Of a DNA stretch of 64,000 nucleotides, positions 51,731-60,760 are shown one piece after another (the stretch's first letter is position 1; each line of letters begins with the position of its first letter). The notes beneath the pieces were generated by a model that was not told the DNA's origin, did no database searches, and saw nothing but the letters and a program-made list of their open reading frames with translations. A program made the position numbers and the translations under genes. This DNA comes from CAWAYH01 sp963786195 (GTDB lineage Bacteria; Acidobacteriota; Vicinamibacteria; Vicinamibacterales; 2-12-FULL-66-21): positions 124,001-188,000 of the forward strand of contig CAWAYH010000006.1 of the NCBI GenBank assembly GCA_963786195.1, in the 5' to 3' direction.

Positions 51731-54434
51731 CTGGCGTGACGCCATCGATCGGCACCTCGAGGCCCAGGGCGTTTCACCGGTCCGCCGACTCGAGATCCTC
51801 GAGGAGGTGACGGCCTACCTGCAGGACCGCTTCGACGAGCTGCGATCCACCGGCCACACGCCGGTCGAGGCGCAACGCATCGCGCTGGCGGATCTCGAAA
51901 CGGACACGTTCACGCGCGCGCTCGAAGGCATCGAAACGCGCACACCGGCCAACCCGCCGATCCTGGGTTCACGAAGGAGCACGTTCATGGCGACCCTCTG
52001 GCAGGACATCGCGTACGCCGTTCGCTCGATGCGCAAGGCGCCCGGGTTCACGGCCGTCGTCATCGCGACCCTGGCGCTCGGCATCGGCGCCAACGCCGCG
52101 ATCTTCAGCGTCGTCGACGCCGTCATGCTCCGGCCCTATCCATACCCGGACTTCGACCGCATCATCATGCTCATGGAGCGAACGCGCTCGGGCCAGGCCA
52201 TGTCCGTCGCCTGGCCGAACTACCAGGACTGGCGCGCCCAGAATCAGGTGTTCGAATACCTCGGTCTGTACCGGTCCGCGGTCGTCAACCTCACCGGCGG
52301 CGACCAACCCGAGCGGCTCAATGGCACGATCGCGTCATCCGAGGTCTTCGGGGCGATGGGCATTCCGGCGCGCGCCGGGCGCGTCTTCCTCGCGGAGGAT
52401 GACGCCCCCGGAGCCGCGCGCGTCGCGCTCATCAGCGAGCGGCTCTGGCGCGCCCGCTTCGGCGCCAATCCCGACATCCTCGGCAAGCCGATCGTGCTGA
52501 ACAACGAGCCGCACACGGTGGTCGGGATCATGCCGCCGGGCATGCGATTCCCCTCGCGGCTGACGGACGTCTGGCTTCCGCTGGGTCCCGTCGTCAGCAC
52601 GTTTCCCGTCCAGCGCGGCGCGCATCCGGGACTGCTCGCCGTCGGAAAGTTGAAGCCGGGAGAAACGTTCGATCGGGCCGCCGCCGACATGGACACGATC
52701 GCGCAGCGTCTCGGGCAGCAATACCCGGACTCGAACAAGGAAAGCGTCGTCTCGATGGTCCCGTACTACGAACAGATCGTGCAGAACATCAGGCCCACGC
52801 TGCAGGTGCTCCTGGGAGCTGTCGCATTCGTGCTGCTGATCGGATGCGCCAACCTCGCCAATCTGCTGCTGGCACGCTCGGAGCATCGTCAGCGTGAGAT
52901 CGCCGTCCGGCGCGCGCTCGGCGCGGATCGCGGGCGAATCGTCCAGCAGCTGCTGACGGAGAGCCTGCTCCTGTCACTCATCGGCGGCGCGCTGGGTGTG
53001 CTGCTCGCGTACTGGATGGTGCAGCTGTTCGTCGCCTCGCGACCCACGACGGTGCCGCGAATCGATCTCGTGGGTGTCGACATGCGGGTCCTTGGCTTTG
53101 GCGCCCTGCTCTCGATCGCGACAGGGCTGGTCTTCGGCCTGGTGCCGGCGCTGCGGGCGTCGAACCCGGATCTCGGGAATGCGCTGAGCGCGCGCGGATC
53201 GGTGGCGGCGCCCGGACGGCGTCTTCGATCCGTGCTCGTAGTCGCCGAAGTCGCGCTGGCGTTGATCCTGCTGGTGGGCGCAGGCTTGATGGTCCGCAGC
53301 TTCGCGCGGCTGATGGCCATCGAACCCGGCTTCGATCCCGACAACGTCGTTACGATGCGCCTCACGCTGCCCCCGGCGAAGTACACCGACACCGAGCGGT
53401 GGTTGAGGTTTCACCAGGATTTGATCGAACGGGTCTCCGGGATCCCCGGCGTGACGGTGGCCGGGCTCAACAGTGCGCTGCCACTCGAAGGAGGAGGATC
53501 GGAGTCCGGCGTCATCGTGGAGGGGCGGCCCTTGCCTGCACCGGGCACCGTGAGGACGACGTGCCTGTTTCAGGCCAGCAGCCCGGACTATCACCGGGCC
53601 ATGGGCATTCAGCTGCTGAAGGGACGCTACTTCTCGTCGCAGGACACGGCGTCAGCAGGATCAGTCGCGATCGTCGACGACACGCTCGTCAGCACTCTGT
53701 TCCCGAACGAGGATCCGATCGGGAAGCGGATCTCGTTCGAGTTCCACGGCACGCGTGAAAGCCCTCAGGTGATCTGGCGTGAGATCGTCGGCGTCGTGCG
53801 CCACGTGCGGCACTATGGCCTCGTATCCGAGCCGCCCTTCGTCCAGGTCTACACCCCGCTTGCCCAGCCGCCAACCTACTTCACCCAGCGTCGTCCTTCG
53901 ATGGCCGTGGTCGTGCGCACGGCGCTCGCCCCCGAGACGGTGACCGGGTCGATTCGGCGCGAAGTGGCGGCCATCGATCGCGATATCCCGCTCTACGCGA
54001 TCCAGACGATGTCGGCGTACCTGTCGCAGAACATGGAGCAGCCGCGCATCAGCGTCGTGCTGCTGGGCGGCCTCAGCGTCCTTGCGCTCGTCCTCGCGAT
54101 GGTCGGCATCTACGGCGTCGTGTCGTATTCGGTGGCTCAGCGTACTCAGGAGATCGGGGTGCGCATGGCGCTCGGGGCGAGCCGCCGGCACGTCATGCAG
54201 CTCGTTGTCGGCCATGCCACGGCGTTGGTGATTGCCGGCGTCGTGCTGGGGATCCTCGGAGCGCTCGCGGTCGCATCGGTCATCCGCACGATGCTGTATC
54301 AGGTGTCCGAACGCGATCCGGCAACGTTCGCCGCCATTGCGATTGTGCTGGTTGCGGTGGGCGTCCTCGCGAGCGTCATCCCGGCGCGCCGCGCGACCCG
54401 CGTGGATCCGATTGTCGCGTTGCGCGAGTCGTAG
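51723..54434 (+). CDS. ABC transporter permease, duplicated orphan type with N-terminal permease-prefix domain
   Basis: An intact 903-residue member. Residues 1-90 are the permease-prefix domain (SDWRDAIDRHLEAQGVSPV, ILEEVTAYLQDRFDELR), a soluble helical segment found only in PadR-linked members. Then comes the standard order: FTAVVIATLALGIGANAAIF, MacB domain 1, ANLANLLLARSEHRQREI, the second copy starting VVAEVALALILLVGAGLMV, YSVAQRTQEIGVRMALGASR and PARRATRVDPIVALRES. It is coupled to the PadR gene and has no ATPase nearby. The function of the family is unproven; export of peptides or drugs by analogy with MacB is inference. Confidence 0.93.
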   Translation: MSDWRDAIDRHLEAQGVSPVRRLEILEEVTAYLQDRFDELRSTGHTPVEAQRIALADLETDTFTRALEGIETRTPANPPILGSRRSTFMATLWQDIAYAVRSMRKAPGFTAVVIATLALGIGANAAIFSVVDAVMLRPYPYPDFDRIIMLMERTRSGQAMSVAWPNYQDWRAQNQVFEYLGLYRSAVVNLTGGDQPERLNGTIASSEVFGAMGIPARAGRVFLAEDDAPGAARVALISERLWRARFGANPDILGKPIVLNNEPHTVVGIMPPGMRFPSRLTDVWLPLGPVVSTFPVQRGAHPGLLAVGKLKPGETFDRAAADMDTIAQRLGQQYPDSNKESVVSMVPYYEQIVQNIRPTLQVLLGAVAFVLLIGCANLANLLLARSEHRQREIAVRRALGADRGRIVQQLLTESLLLSLIGGALGVLLAYWMVQLFVASRPTTVPRIDLVGVDMRVLGFGALLSIATGLVFGLVPALRASNPDLGNALSARGSVAAPGRRLRSVLVVAEVALALILLVGAGLMVRSFARLMAIEPGFDPDNVVTMRLTLPPAKYTDTERWLRFHQDLIERVSGIPGVTVAGLNSALPLEGGGSESGVIVEGRPLPAPGTVRTTCLFQASSPDYHRAMGIQLLKGRYFSSQDTASAGSVAIVDDTLVSTLFPNEDPIGKRISFEFHGTRESPQVIWREIVGVVRHVRHYGLVSEPPFVQVYTPLAQPPTYFTQRRPSMAVVVRTALAPETVTGSIRREVAAIDRDIPLYAIQTMSAYLSQNMEQPRISVVLLGGLSVLALVLAMVGIYGVVSYSVAQRTQEIGVRMALGASRRHVMQLVVGHATALVIAGVVLGILGALAVASVIRTMLYQVSERDPATFAAIAIVLVAVGVLASVIPARRATRVDPIVALRES

Positions 54435-54460
54435 GAGAGCGCGGAGGGAGCGGAGAGCCC

Positions 54461-56222
54461 TCAGCGGCCCGCGGCGGACGCCTTGCCCAACAAATCGACG
54501 ATCTCACGATCCGTGAGCTTCCGCGCCTGGACGTCGAGACCCTTGACTCTGAAGCGCTCGCCGGCATCGTGCACGACGATGCGGCCGCGGGACATCGACG
54601 CCGCCGTCTGCAGATCGCCGGCGCGGCGAAGTCCAGGAATGTACAGATGGTCGAGGAACGCCGCGTCGTTCGACGTGTCGAACTGCGCGACATCGAGGAC
54701 GGCCAGCGGCACCGGGACGATCGCCGCGGCGAGCAGCGCCGCCAGCGCGGCATCGCCGTCGGCGACGAGAGAAGCGCCGGGATTCGCGCGCGACGCGGCC
54801 ACGATGTCCTGAACGCGCTGGCTTGCGGCCGTCCGGTTGTAGGTCTCGAAGTGACGGACCTTCGATGCCTGGTCCGCGTCGAATCTCGTGAACGCCACCG
54901 GCACGATCCGCAGGCCCGAACCCGCCAGGACTTTTCCGAGCCGGTCGTTGGTTGAAGCCAGCAGGTACCGTGCGTGGGACAGGCTTGGCGGCTGGAGCCG
55001 AGGGCGCAACGGGGCCGAGCGCGTGGCGCAGCGCCGATTGAAATCGATCGGCGGGCGTCGTCTCGAGCTGACGACTGGCGGCGGCGATCCAGTGCTCCGT
55101 CAATTGAGCTGCGGTCAGCGCCCCGGATGGCAACGGGCGCTGGTGAAACACCAGCAGTTCCTGCAGTGGCGGCGGCGTGAACGGACGCTCCTGTATCCGC
55201 GTGTCTGCGGGCGCGTGTTGCAGCGACCGCGCCATCCAGGCGTACATCGCTTCGCGGCTCTCGCGATTGAAGTTGTGCTCCGCCGTCATGCGTACGGCGT
55301 TCACGCGATCTGCGGCGCCGAGCAACTGGTAAACCGCCCGCACCGCCGGATACTCGACCTCCATCGTCTCCGACGTCCAGTCGCCCGTCGCTGAAATCAT
55401 CAGCATCGGGCGCGGCGCGATCGTGGCGGCGAGCTCGACGTTGGTCGTGTCGAGGCGCAGGCCCGGCGCGTTCTCGCACAGGCAGCCGCCCTGCATGTGC
55501 AGGGAGATCATGTTGACCGGCACGGCAGCCTTGACTCGCTCGTCGACCGCGGCCAGAAGAAATGTCTGCGTGCCGCCGCCGGATTCGCCGGTGGCGCCGA
55601 GCGCGTCACGCCGCACGTACGGCAGCGACTCGAGAAAGTCGAGCGCACGGATGCCGTTCCACAGCTGAAGCCCGGCGAGGCTCAGCCCCCACAGGTTCTC
55701 GCGGCGTCCTCCGAATGTGTGCGGAAGCTGCTGGCTGTCCGCGTAGCCGATCATGTCGTAGCTGAAGACGACGATGCCCTGGCGCGCGAGGCCAATCGCG
55801 CGACCTGGGCCTGACGTCGAGGCGGAGTTCTCGAGGCGGCCGTAGGTCCAGTGCCCGTGCGGCGAGAGCACGGCGGGGAAAGGACCGTCGCCGACCGGCC
55901 GGTACAGGTTGCCGGTGACGAAGAAGCCCGGCAGACTCTCGAAGTAGACTTTCGAGACGCGATAGTCCTGACGAGCGGTTTCATCGAAGACGACTGGATT
56001 GAGCGGCGTGCGCTCCGGCAGCGGCAGCAGACCCGCGGACGCGAGCACGTGCTCGCGAAGGTAACCGGCGCGTGTCTCCCAGGCATCGAGCGTCGAAATC
56101 TGCGGCGGCGCGAACCGGTCCTCGTGGGTACGGAACCTGGCCTGCTGCGCGGCCGGCGCGATCTCGACGACGACAGCGGAGAGTGCGACACACACTGCCA
56201 AGAACCGCATGAGTGTAGTCAT
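54461..56222 (-). CDS. Secreted alpha/beta hydrolase (acetyl-xylan-esterase-like), one frameshift
   Basis: About 585 residues. A signal peptide (FLAVCVALSAVVVEIAPAA) leads to an alpha/beta hydrolase core: PAVLSPHGHWTYGRL, the nucleophile elbow GATGESGGGTQTF (Ser in GESGG), PRPMLMISATGDWTSETM (acid) and RMTAEHNFNRESRE (His). It resembles the acetyl-xylan-esterase/dienelactone-hydrolase-like proteins found with glycan-degradation genes. A frame break near 54989 (one inserted base) joins the core to a C-terminal domain of about 170 residues (KVLAGSGLRIVPVAFTRFDA, AQFDTSNDAAFLDHLYIPGL). The frame then runs to 54461. It diverges from the NAT gene across a repeat array. Confidence 0.82.
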
Positions 56223-56231
56223 GTGAATCGA

Positions 56232-56402
56232 ACGGTTATCCGTTTTCGGTTATCGGTTTTCGGTTTTTGGTTTCGGTTTGTGGTTTCGGTTTTTGGTTTC
56301 GGTTAGCGGTTCTTGATTCCTAGAGTCCCTGAACGTCGAATTTCGAACCAAGAACCAAGAACCAAAAACCGACAACCGATAACCGATAACCGATAACTGA
56401 TA
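56232..56402. repeat. Inverted array of CGGTTTTCGG / AACCGATAACCG units
   Basis: The left arm (56232-56311) is built of CGGTT[A/T]TCGGTTTT-like units; the right arm (56346-56402) is its complement (AACCAAGAACCAAAAACCG, then CCGATAACCGATAAC). The array fills the gap between the divergent hydrolase and NAT genes, ending 7 bp before the NAT start. It is AT-rich compared with the flanks. Confidence 0.88.
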
Positions 56403-56409
56403 ATAGCGT

Positions 56410-57195
56410 ATGGGCGACTTTCGTCTCGACGAGTACCTGGGCCGCGTCGGCGTCGCAGCCGCGCGGGCCGACGGCGAGACGCTGGCCGTGCTGCATCGCG
56501 CGCACGTCGACGCGATTCCGTTCGAAAACCTCGAGATTCAGATGGGCGGCGCGGTGCGGCTCGATTCGGAGACGCTGCAGGCCAAGATGGTCCGGAGACG
56601 CCGTGGCGGCTATTGCTTCGAGCAGAACGCGCTTTTCGCCCTCGCCCTCCACGACCTCGGGTTCCTCCTCCACACCTGCGAGGCGCGCGTGCGGCAGAAC
56701 GCCCGGGGCGTGATGCGTCCTCGCACGCACATGGTGCTGACCGTCACGATCGACGGCACCAACTGGCTTGCAGACGTCGGCTTCGGCGGTGATGGGCTCA
56801 TCGAGCCGATCGCGATCGGAGGAGCGTCCGTCGAACAGGCAGGCGTGATGTATCGCGTGGAGGCGGAAGGCTCGCTCAGGGTTCTGCAACGGCAGATCGC
56901 CGACGGGTGGGAGGACCTCTATGCTGTGCTCCCGGACCCCGTCGCCGCGATCGACTTCGAGATGGCGAACTGGTACACCAGCACGTATCCCCAGAGCCCG
57001 TTCGTGCTCACGGTGACGGCACAGCGCACGACGGGAGGCGTCCGGCACATCCTGCGGAACCTGTCGTACTCGACGGCGCGGGGCACAGAAGTGAGCAGCC
57101 GCGCCATCACTCGCGCTGAGCTCGTGCCTCTCCTGCGCAACACATTCGGCCTCGACGTGCCCGAGGACGCGAGGTTCAGGGCGCTGGACCGCTGA
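56410..57195 (+). CDS. nat: Arylamine N-acetyltransferase
   Basis: A 261-residue cytosolic enzyme that transfers an acetyl group from acetyl-CoA to arylamines, hydrazines or similar acceptors. The full catalytic triad is present at canonical positions: Cys69 (RGGYCFEQN), His107 (RTHMVL) and Asp122 (ADVGFGG). The N-terminal helical domain (IPFENLEI) and the last beta domain (YPQSPFVLTVTA) are standard. The start at 56410 has no ribosome-binding site; its upstream DNA is the repeat array, which contains TGATAAT about six bases upstream, so transcription could begin at the ATG (leaderless). Confidence 0.95.
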   Translation: MGDFRLDEYLGRVGVAAARADGETLAVLHRAHVDAIPFENLEIQMGGAVRLDSETLQAKMVRRRRGGYCFEQNALFALALHDLGFLLHTCEARVRQNARGVMRPRTHMVLTVTIDGTNWLADVGFGGDGLIEPIAIGGASVEQAGVMYRVEAEGSLRVLQRQIADGWEDLYAVLPDPVAAIDFEMANWYTSTYPQSPFVLTVTAQRTTGGVRHILRNLSYSTARGTEVSSRAITRAELVPLLRNTFGLDVPEDARFRALDR

Positions 57196-57251
57196 CGGCC
57201 GCGGATGGCGATCCGCGTCCCGGTCTTGCGCGGGACGCGGATCGGAATCCG

Positions 57252-57902
57252 TTACGACAGCTTCGCGATGTTCTTCGCCAGGAGCGATCCGGCCGGGGCG
57301 CCGGCCTGCGCGCGGCGCCGATGCTCCGCCGCAGCCGATCCTTCTTTCATCAGGGAGGCGGCAAACTCGATCGTCGGGTTCGAGCCCGACAGATCGATCG
57401 CCTTCTGGACGAGCGCGTATCCATCACCCGGCTTTGTTCCCGTCTTTGTTCCGGTCTTCGTCGCCGGGATCATGTCGTCGCGATAGATCCGCAACTGACG
57501 GTAGGACTCGATGAGGTACCCCGCGTCGAACCACGGGAGCGGATCGCGGGATCGATCTCCCGCCGCGGTCACGGCGCGTTCGTGCACCGCGGCCAGGAGC
57601 TGGGCCGCGATTTGCGGGTTCTTCTCCGCGTAAATCGTCGCGCGCCGCAGGTTCTCCATCCGCGCGAGGATGGGCGCGTCCGCAGACAGGAGCCGGAGCG
57701 TATCGGCGGTGAGCTGCTGCACGTTGTAGGACGGATCGGGGGTGTTCCAGCCCGGTCCGCTGCCCCAGGGGAGCAGCGCGGCCGTACCAGCGTCGAACGG
57801 GTGACAAATCAGCGGGGGGCCTGCTTCCGCGGCGCGCGACAGCGTCAGCAGGGTCCCCAGAACAAGAACGCTCCTCAGAATCGGTCGTCTTGCGTTGAGC
57901 AT
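57252..57902 (-). CDS. Secreted protein of unknown function
   Basis: A 216-residue exported protein: signal peptide (SVLVLGTLLTLSRAAEAG), then a mostly helical region (AAQLLAAVHERAVTAAGDRS, RMENLRRATIYAEKNPQ) that resembles short TPR-like repeats. A run TKTGTKTGTKPG near residue 150 is a short direct repeat. I do not recognise a family. The frame is intact and the ATG at 57902 is preceded by GGAGG, a good ribosome-binding site. It lies convergent with NAT. Confidence 0.65.
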   Translation of the reverse strand: MLNARRPILRSVLVLGTLLTLSRAAEAGPPLICHPFDAGTAALLPWGSGPGWNTPDPSYNVQQLTADTLRLLSADAPILARMENLRRATIYAEKNPQIAAQLLAAVHERAVTAAGDRSRDPLPWFDAGYLIESYRQLRIYRDDMIPATKTGTKTGTKPGDGYALVQKAIDLSGSNPTIEFAASLMKEGSAAAEHRRRAQAGAPAGSLLAKNIAKLS

Positions 57903-58061
57903 GATGCGAAACCTCCTGCGATGCTCAGACGAACATCGAGACGGAGTGTCGCATCATAAGCGCAAGAAAATGAGTCACTTGCTGTGATGTAACGGTTACT
58001 TACCCTTCGACAGGCTCAGGGCAGGCTCGCCGGAACCGCGCTCGGGACAGTTCGGGGGGCA

Positions 58062-58134
58062 GGTCGGGGACACTCAAACGTGACAGTCACGCGTGACTGT
58101 CACGCGTGACTGTCACGTTTGAGTGTCCCCGACC
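58062..58134. repeat. 73-bp perfect palindrome (copy 3 of GGGGACA-TCAAACG family)
   Basis: Arms GGTCGGGGACACTCAAACG continue inward through TGACAGTCACGCGTGAC around a single central T, so the whole 73 bp can fold as one hairpin. It starts 37 bp after a diverged ACCCTTCGACAGGCTCAGGG repeat (58002-58021) and ends one base before the stop codon of the convergent PQQ-propeller gene. Confidence 0.92.
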
Positions 58135-58135
58135 G

Positions 58136-59374
58136 TCAGCGCGCGTCGATGGCGACGAGCTCGTCGAGATTGCGGACGTAGACCCGGCCCCGGGCGACCG
58201 ACGGCGGAGTCTGCGTGGGTGCGCCGGGCGTCAGGACGGGTAGCTTCACCAGCTCCCGGTACGCGGCCGGCTCGGCGGCGATGAGGCGGAGGAAACCGGA
58301 CGATTCCGAGAGGACGACCAGGGTGTCGCCCGCCACAGCGGTGAAGCCCCGGTAGATTCGCGTGGACCACCGCAGCGCCCCTGTGGCGGCGTCCACGCAC
58401 TTGAAGAACTCTCCCGAGTTGCCACCGAAGCCGTAGATGTGGCCCCCGTGGAAGACCGGCGGGGGGCCCAGGGCCGAGAGCTCGTTGCTGGTCCAGAGCG
58501 CACGCCGCGCGCCGGACGCTTCGAACACCGTGCTGTCGGCCCACGTCTGCATGAGGACGCGCTGATCCTGAAGCGGCAGCGGCGTGGTTTCGGACATGCC
58601 GTCATGGCCATCGAAGCTCCAGATGGTGATGCCGGTCCGCGCGTTGAGCGCGGTCACGCCGGAGACGCCCGGGGGCAGGACATGGTGATACAGCACCTGC
58701 CACGTCCCGCCCGACTCCGCCGCGCCGGGCGACGTGTTCAGCGAGCCGGGCACATCGGCGGCGGTCCACAGGTCCTTGCCCGAGAGGGCGTCGAGCGCGA
58801 CGAGCCTCGGGCCGTCCGCGGCGCCGGTTGGAACGACCACCGACCCGGCCACGACGAGGGGTGACAGCGCGCATCCGCCGCGCGCTGCGAACCGCGATTT
58901 GAAGTCCTGGGCCAGGTTGCGCTGCCACGCGACCTCACCGGTCTTCATCCGCACCGCCGCCAGCGCGCACGACGAGCCGAGCGCGACGACCAGATCGCCG
59001 GCAATTGCCGGCGTCGACGCGGGGCCGCGGGATCCGTCGGGCGTACTGTTCCCCAGCGGTGTTCGCCAGATTTCGCTGCCGTCGCTGGCCTTCAGCGCGA
59101 AGAGATAGTCGCGCTCGTCGATCGAGCCCAGCGTGTAGATTCGGTCGTCCGCCGTGGCGATTCCCGAACGGCCCGTGGAGAACGGAATCCGCCAGGCGAT
59201 GGCGAGCTTCGCGGTCTGTGCGATCGGAGCAGCCGCCACGCCGTTTCGATTCGGCCCGAGATACTGCGGCCACTCGCCCGACGGCGCCTGAGCCTGAGGC
59301 TGGACGAGGGCCGTCGATGCGGCCACCACCAGGAGCGCCTGCCATCCGACCGTAGTTCGACACATCGTCATCAC
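58136..59374 (-). CDS. PQQ-type beta-propeller (BamB-like) secreted protein
   Basis: A 412-residue exported protein: signal peptide (LLVVAASTALVQPQAQA), then a seven- or eight-bladed PQQ/quinoprotein-like propeller with WPQYLGPNRNG at its start and blade motifs such as GSEIWRTPL, GKDLWTAADV, GITIWSFDGHDG and GALRWSTRI. The catalytic Glu/Asn/Asp of PQQ alcohol dehydrogenases are not recognisable, so it is probably a scaffold or binding protein. A paralogue follows in tandem upstream (59376-60601) with 1 bp between, so they are one operon. The 3' end touches the 73-bp palindrome. Confidence 0.85.
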   Translation of the reverse strand: MMTMCRTTVGWQALLVVAASTALVQPQAQAPSGEWPQYLGPNRNGVAAAPIAQTAKLAIAWRIPFSTGRSGIATADDRIYTLGSIDERDYLFALKASDGSEIWRTPLGNSTPDGSRGPASTPAIAGDLVVALGSSCALAAVRMKTGEVAWQRNLAQDFKSRFAARGGCALSPLVVAGSVVVPTGAADGPRLVALDALSGKDLWTAADVPGSLNTSPGAAESGGTWQVLYHHVLPPGVSGVTALNARTGITIWSFDGHDGMSETTPLPLQDQRVLMQTWADSTVFEASGARRALWTSNELSALGPPPVFHGGHIYGFGGNSGEFFKCVDAATGALRWSTRIYRGFTAVAGDTLVVLSESSGFLRLIAAEPAAYRELVKLPVLTPGAPTQTPPSVARGRVYVRNLDELVAIDAR

Positions 59375-59375
59375 G

Positions 59376-60601
59376 TCAACCTTCGATCGACTGCGCGACG
59401 ATCTCTTCGACGTTGCGCAGATACACGCGGCTGCCGGACACGGACGGTCCTGTGATGGACGTGGCTCCGGCAGTGAACACGCTGGTCCGGATCACTTCCG
59501 CGAACCCGCCTGGCGATGCCTCGATCACGTGCAGGATCCCCGACGCACGCCCGAGCACGAACAGATGCTGGCCCACGCCCACGAGCGAGCCTTCGTACAT
59601 CCGCTGACGCCACCGCACGTCCCCGGTGGCGGCGTCCAGGCACAGCAGGAACGAGCCGCTGAAGCCATACAGAAAACCGTCGCGATGCACCGTCGGCCCG
59701 TACGCCGAGCGAAGACGCGACGATCTCCACACCTCCGTCGCCGTGAACGCGCCGTCCTTCTGCGCGATCCTGATCAACGCCGCGTCGTTCCAGAACGTCA
59801 GCAGCACGCGATCGTCGGGCAGGACGATCGGGGGATTGGCGACGCTCTCGCCGTCGCCGGGGCCGGCCACGCTCCACAGCATCCGGCCGTCATCCGGCGA
59901 CGCGGCGAACACGCGATCGCCGGCGGCCGCCAGAATCTGGCGCGTGCCTCCCAGCGTCGCCACGACCGGCGACGAATAACCCGCGCGCGTGCCATGCGAC
60001 GCGTTCCAGAGCCGGCGTCCGCTCGAGCGGTCGAACGCCATGAGCCCCTGGCCCTGTTCACCGCCTGTCTGCACGATCACCGAGTTCCCGGCGACCAGCG
60101 GCGACGAGCCGAAGCCGTACGCGGGAAGCACGGCGTTGAACTCCTTGACCAGATCGTGACGCCAGCGCTCTTTGCCAGACGACGCGTCGATCGAGACCAG
60201 CTGGCCGTGCGGCCCCACCGCGAAGACCTCGCCCGCGTCCACGACAGGCGTCGAAATCGGTCATCGTGCGAGCCCTCGTGCCCGCGATACGTGCCTCCGA
60301 TTGGAGTTCGCCATCGCTCGCGGCCCGTGTCCGGATCCAGCGCAAGGACGAGGTCGACGCCGTCGCTGAGCTCCATCGTGAACGCGCGCCCGCCATGGAG
60401 CACGACTTCGGAGTATCCGCCCGCGGTTTTCCGTCGCCAGAGCTCCCTGAACGCCCGCGGCCGGGCAGGGGTGCCAGCCGTCAGCGCATTCCCGTCGCGG
60501 GCCGGACCCCAGAGCCCGGGGCAACCCGACTCGGAACCGTGTGGCGATTGGGCGGCGGCGGCGCAGGACACGATCAGCCAGGCAAGAAAGAAAGAGGGCA
60601 T
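59376..60601 (-). CDS. Second PQQ-type beta-propeller secreted protein, one frameshift
   Basis: About 405 residues, paralogue of the downstream gene. Signal peptide (FFLAWLIVSCAAAAQS), then CPGLWGPARDGNAL, a diverged form of the starting motif WPQYLGPNRNG. Blade motifs include GRERWRTPIGG, GKERWRHDLV, GRRLWNASHGTR and GDVRWRQRMYEG, ending RVYLRNVEEIVAQ (compare RVYVRNLDELVA in the paralogue). The frame changes near 60250 (one base missing, or two inserted). The pair resembles secreted quinoprotein-like propellers of Acidobacteria and Planctomycetes; function unknown. It diverges from the TolB/FlgO-like gene. Confidence 0.83.
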
Positions 60602-60760
60602 CAGGTCGAGCTTTGCGGGTCCGAACGGCGGAACTCAAGGTGGGTGTGACGACTGCGGCTTGGATGTAGTGAACGGCCGAACAGACGGGTCCAGTGCGGT
60701 CCGTGAAGACTCGGCCGCCACCCGCGCGCGAACGCGGCCGATCTGCTTCATACTGACAAC

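Noticed and set aside
57373..57390. tRNA T-arm-like GTCGGGTTCGAGCCCGAC
   Set aside because: It looks like a tRNA T-stem/loop, but it lies inside the coding frame of the secreted unknown protein and has no acceptor, D or anticodon arms at the right distances.
58062..58134. 73-bp palindrome as a plain intrinsic terminator
   Set aside because: It has no U-tract, and its sequence recurs at 4.66-4.89 kb in other contexts, so it is treated as a repeat family member; it may still stop transcription.
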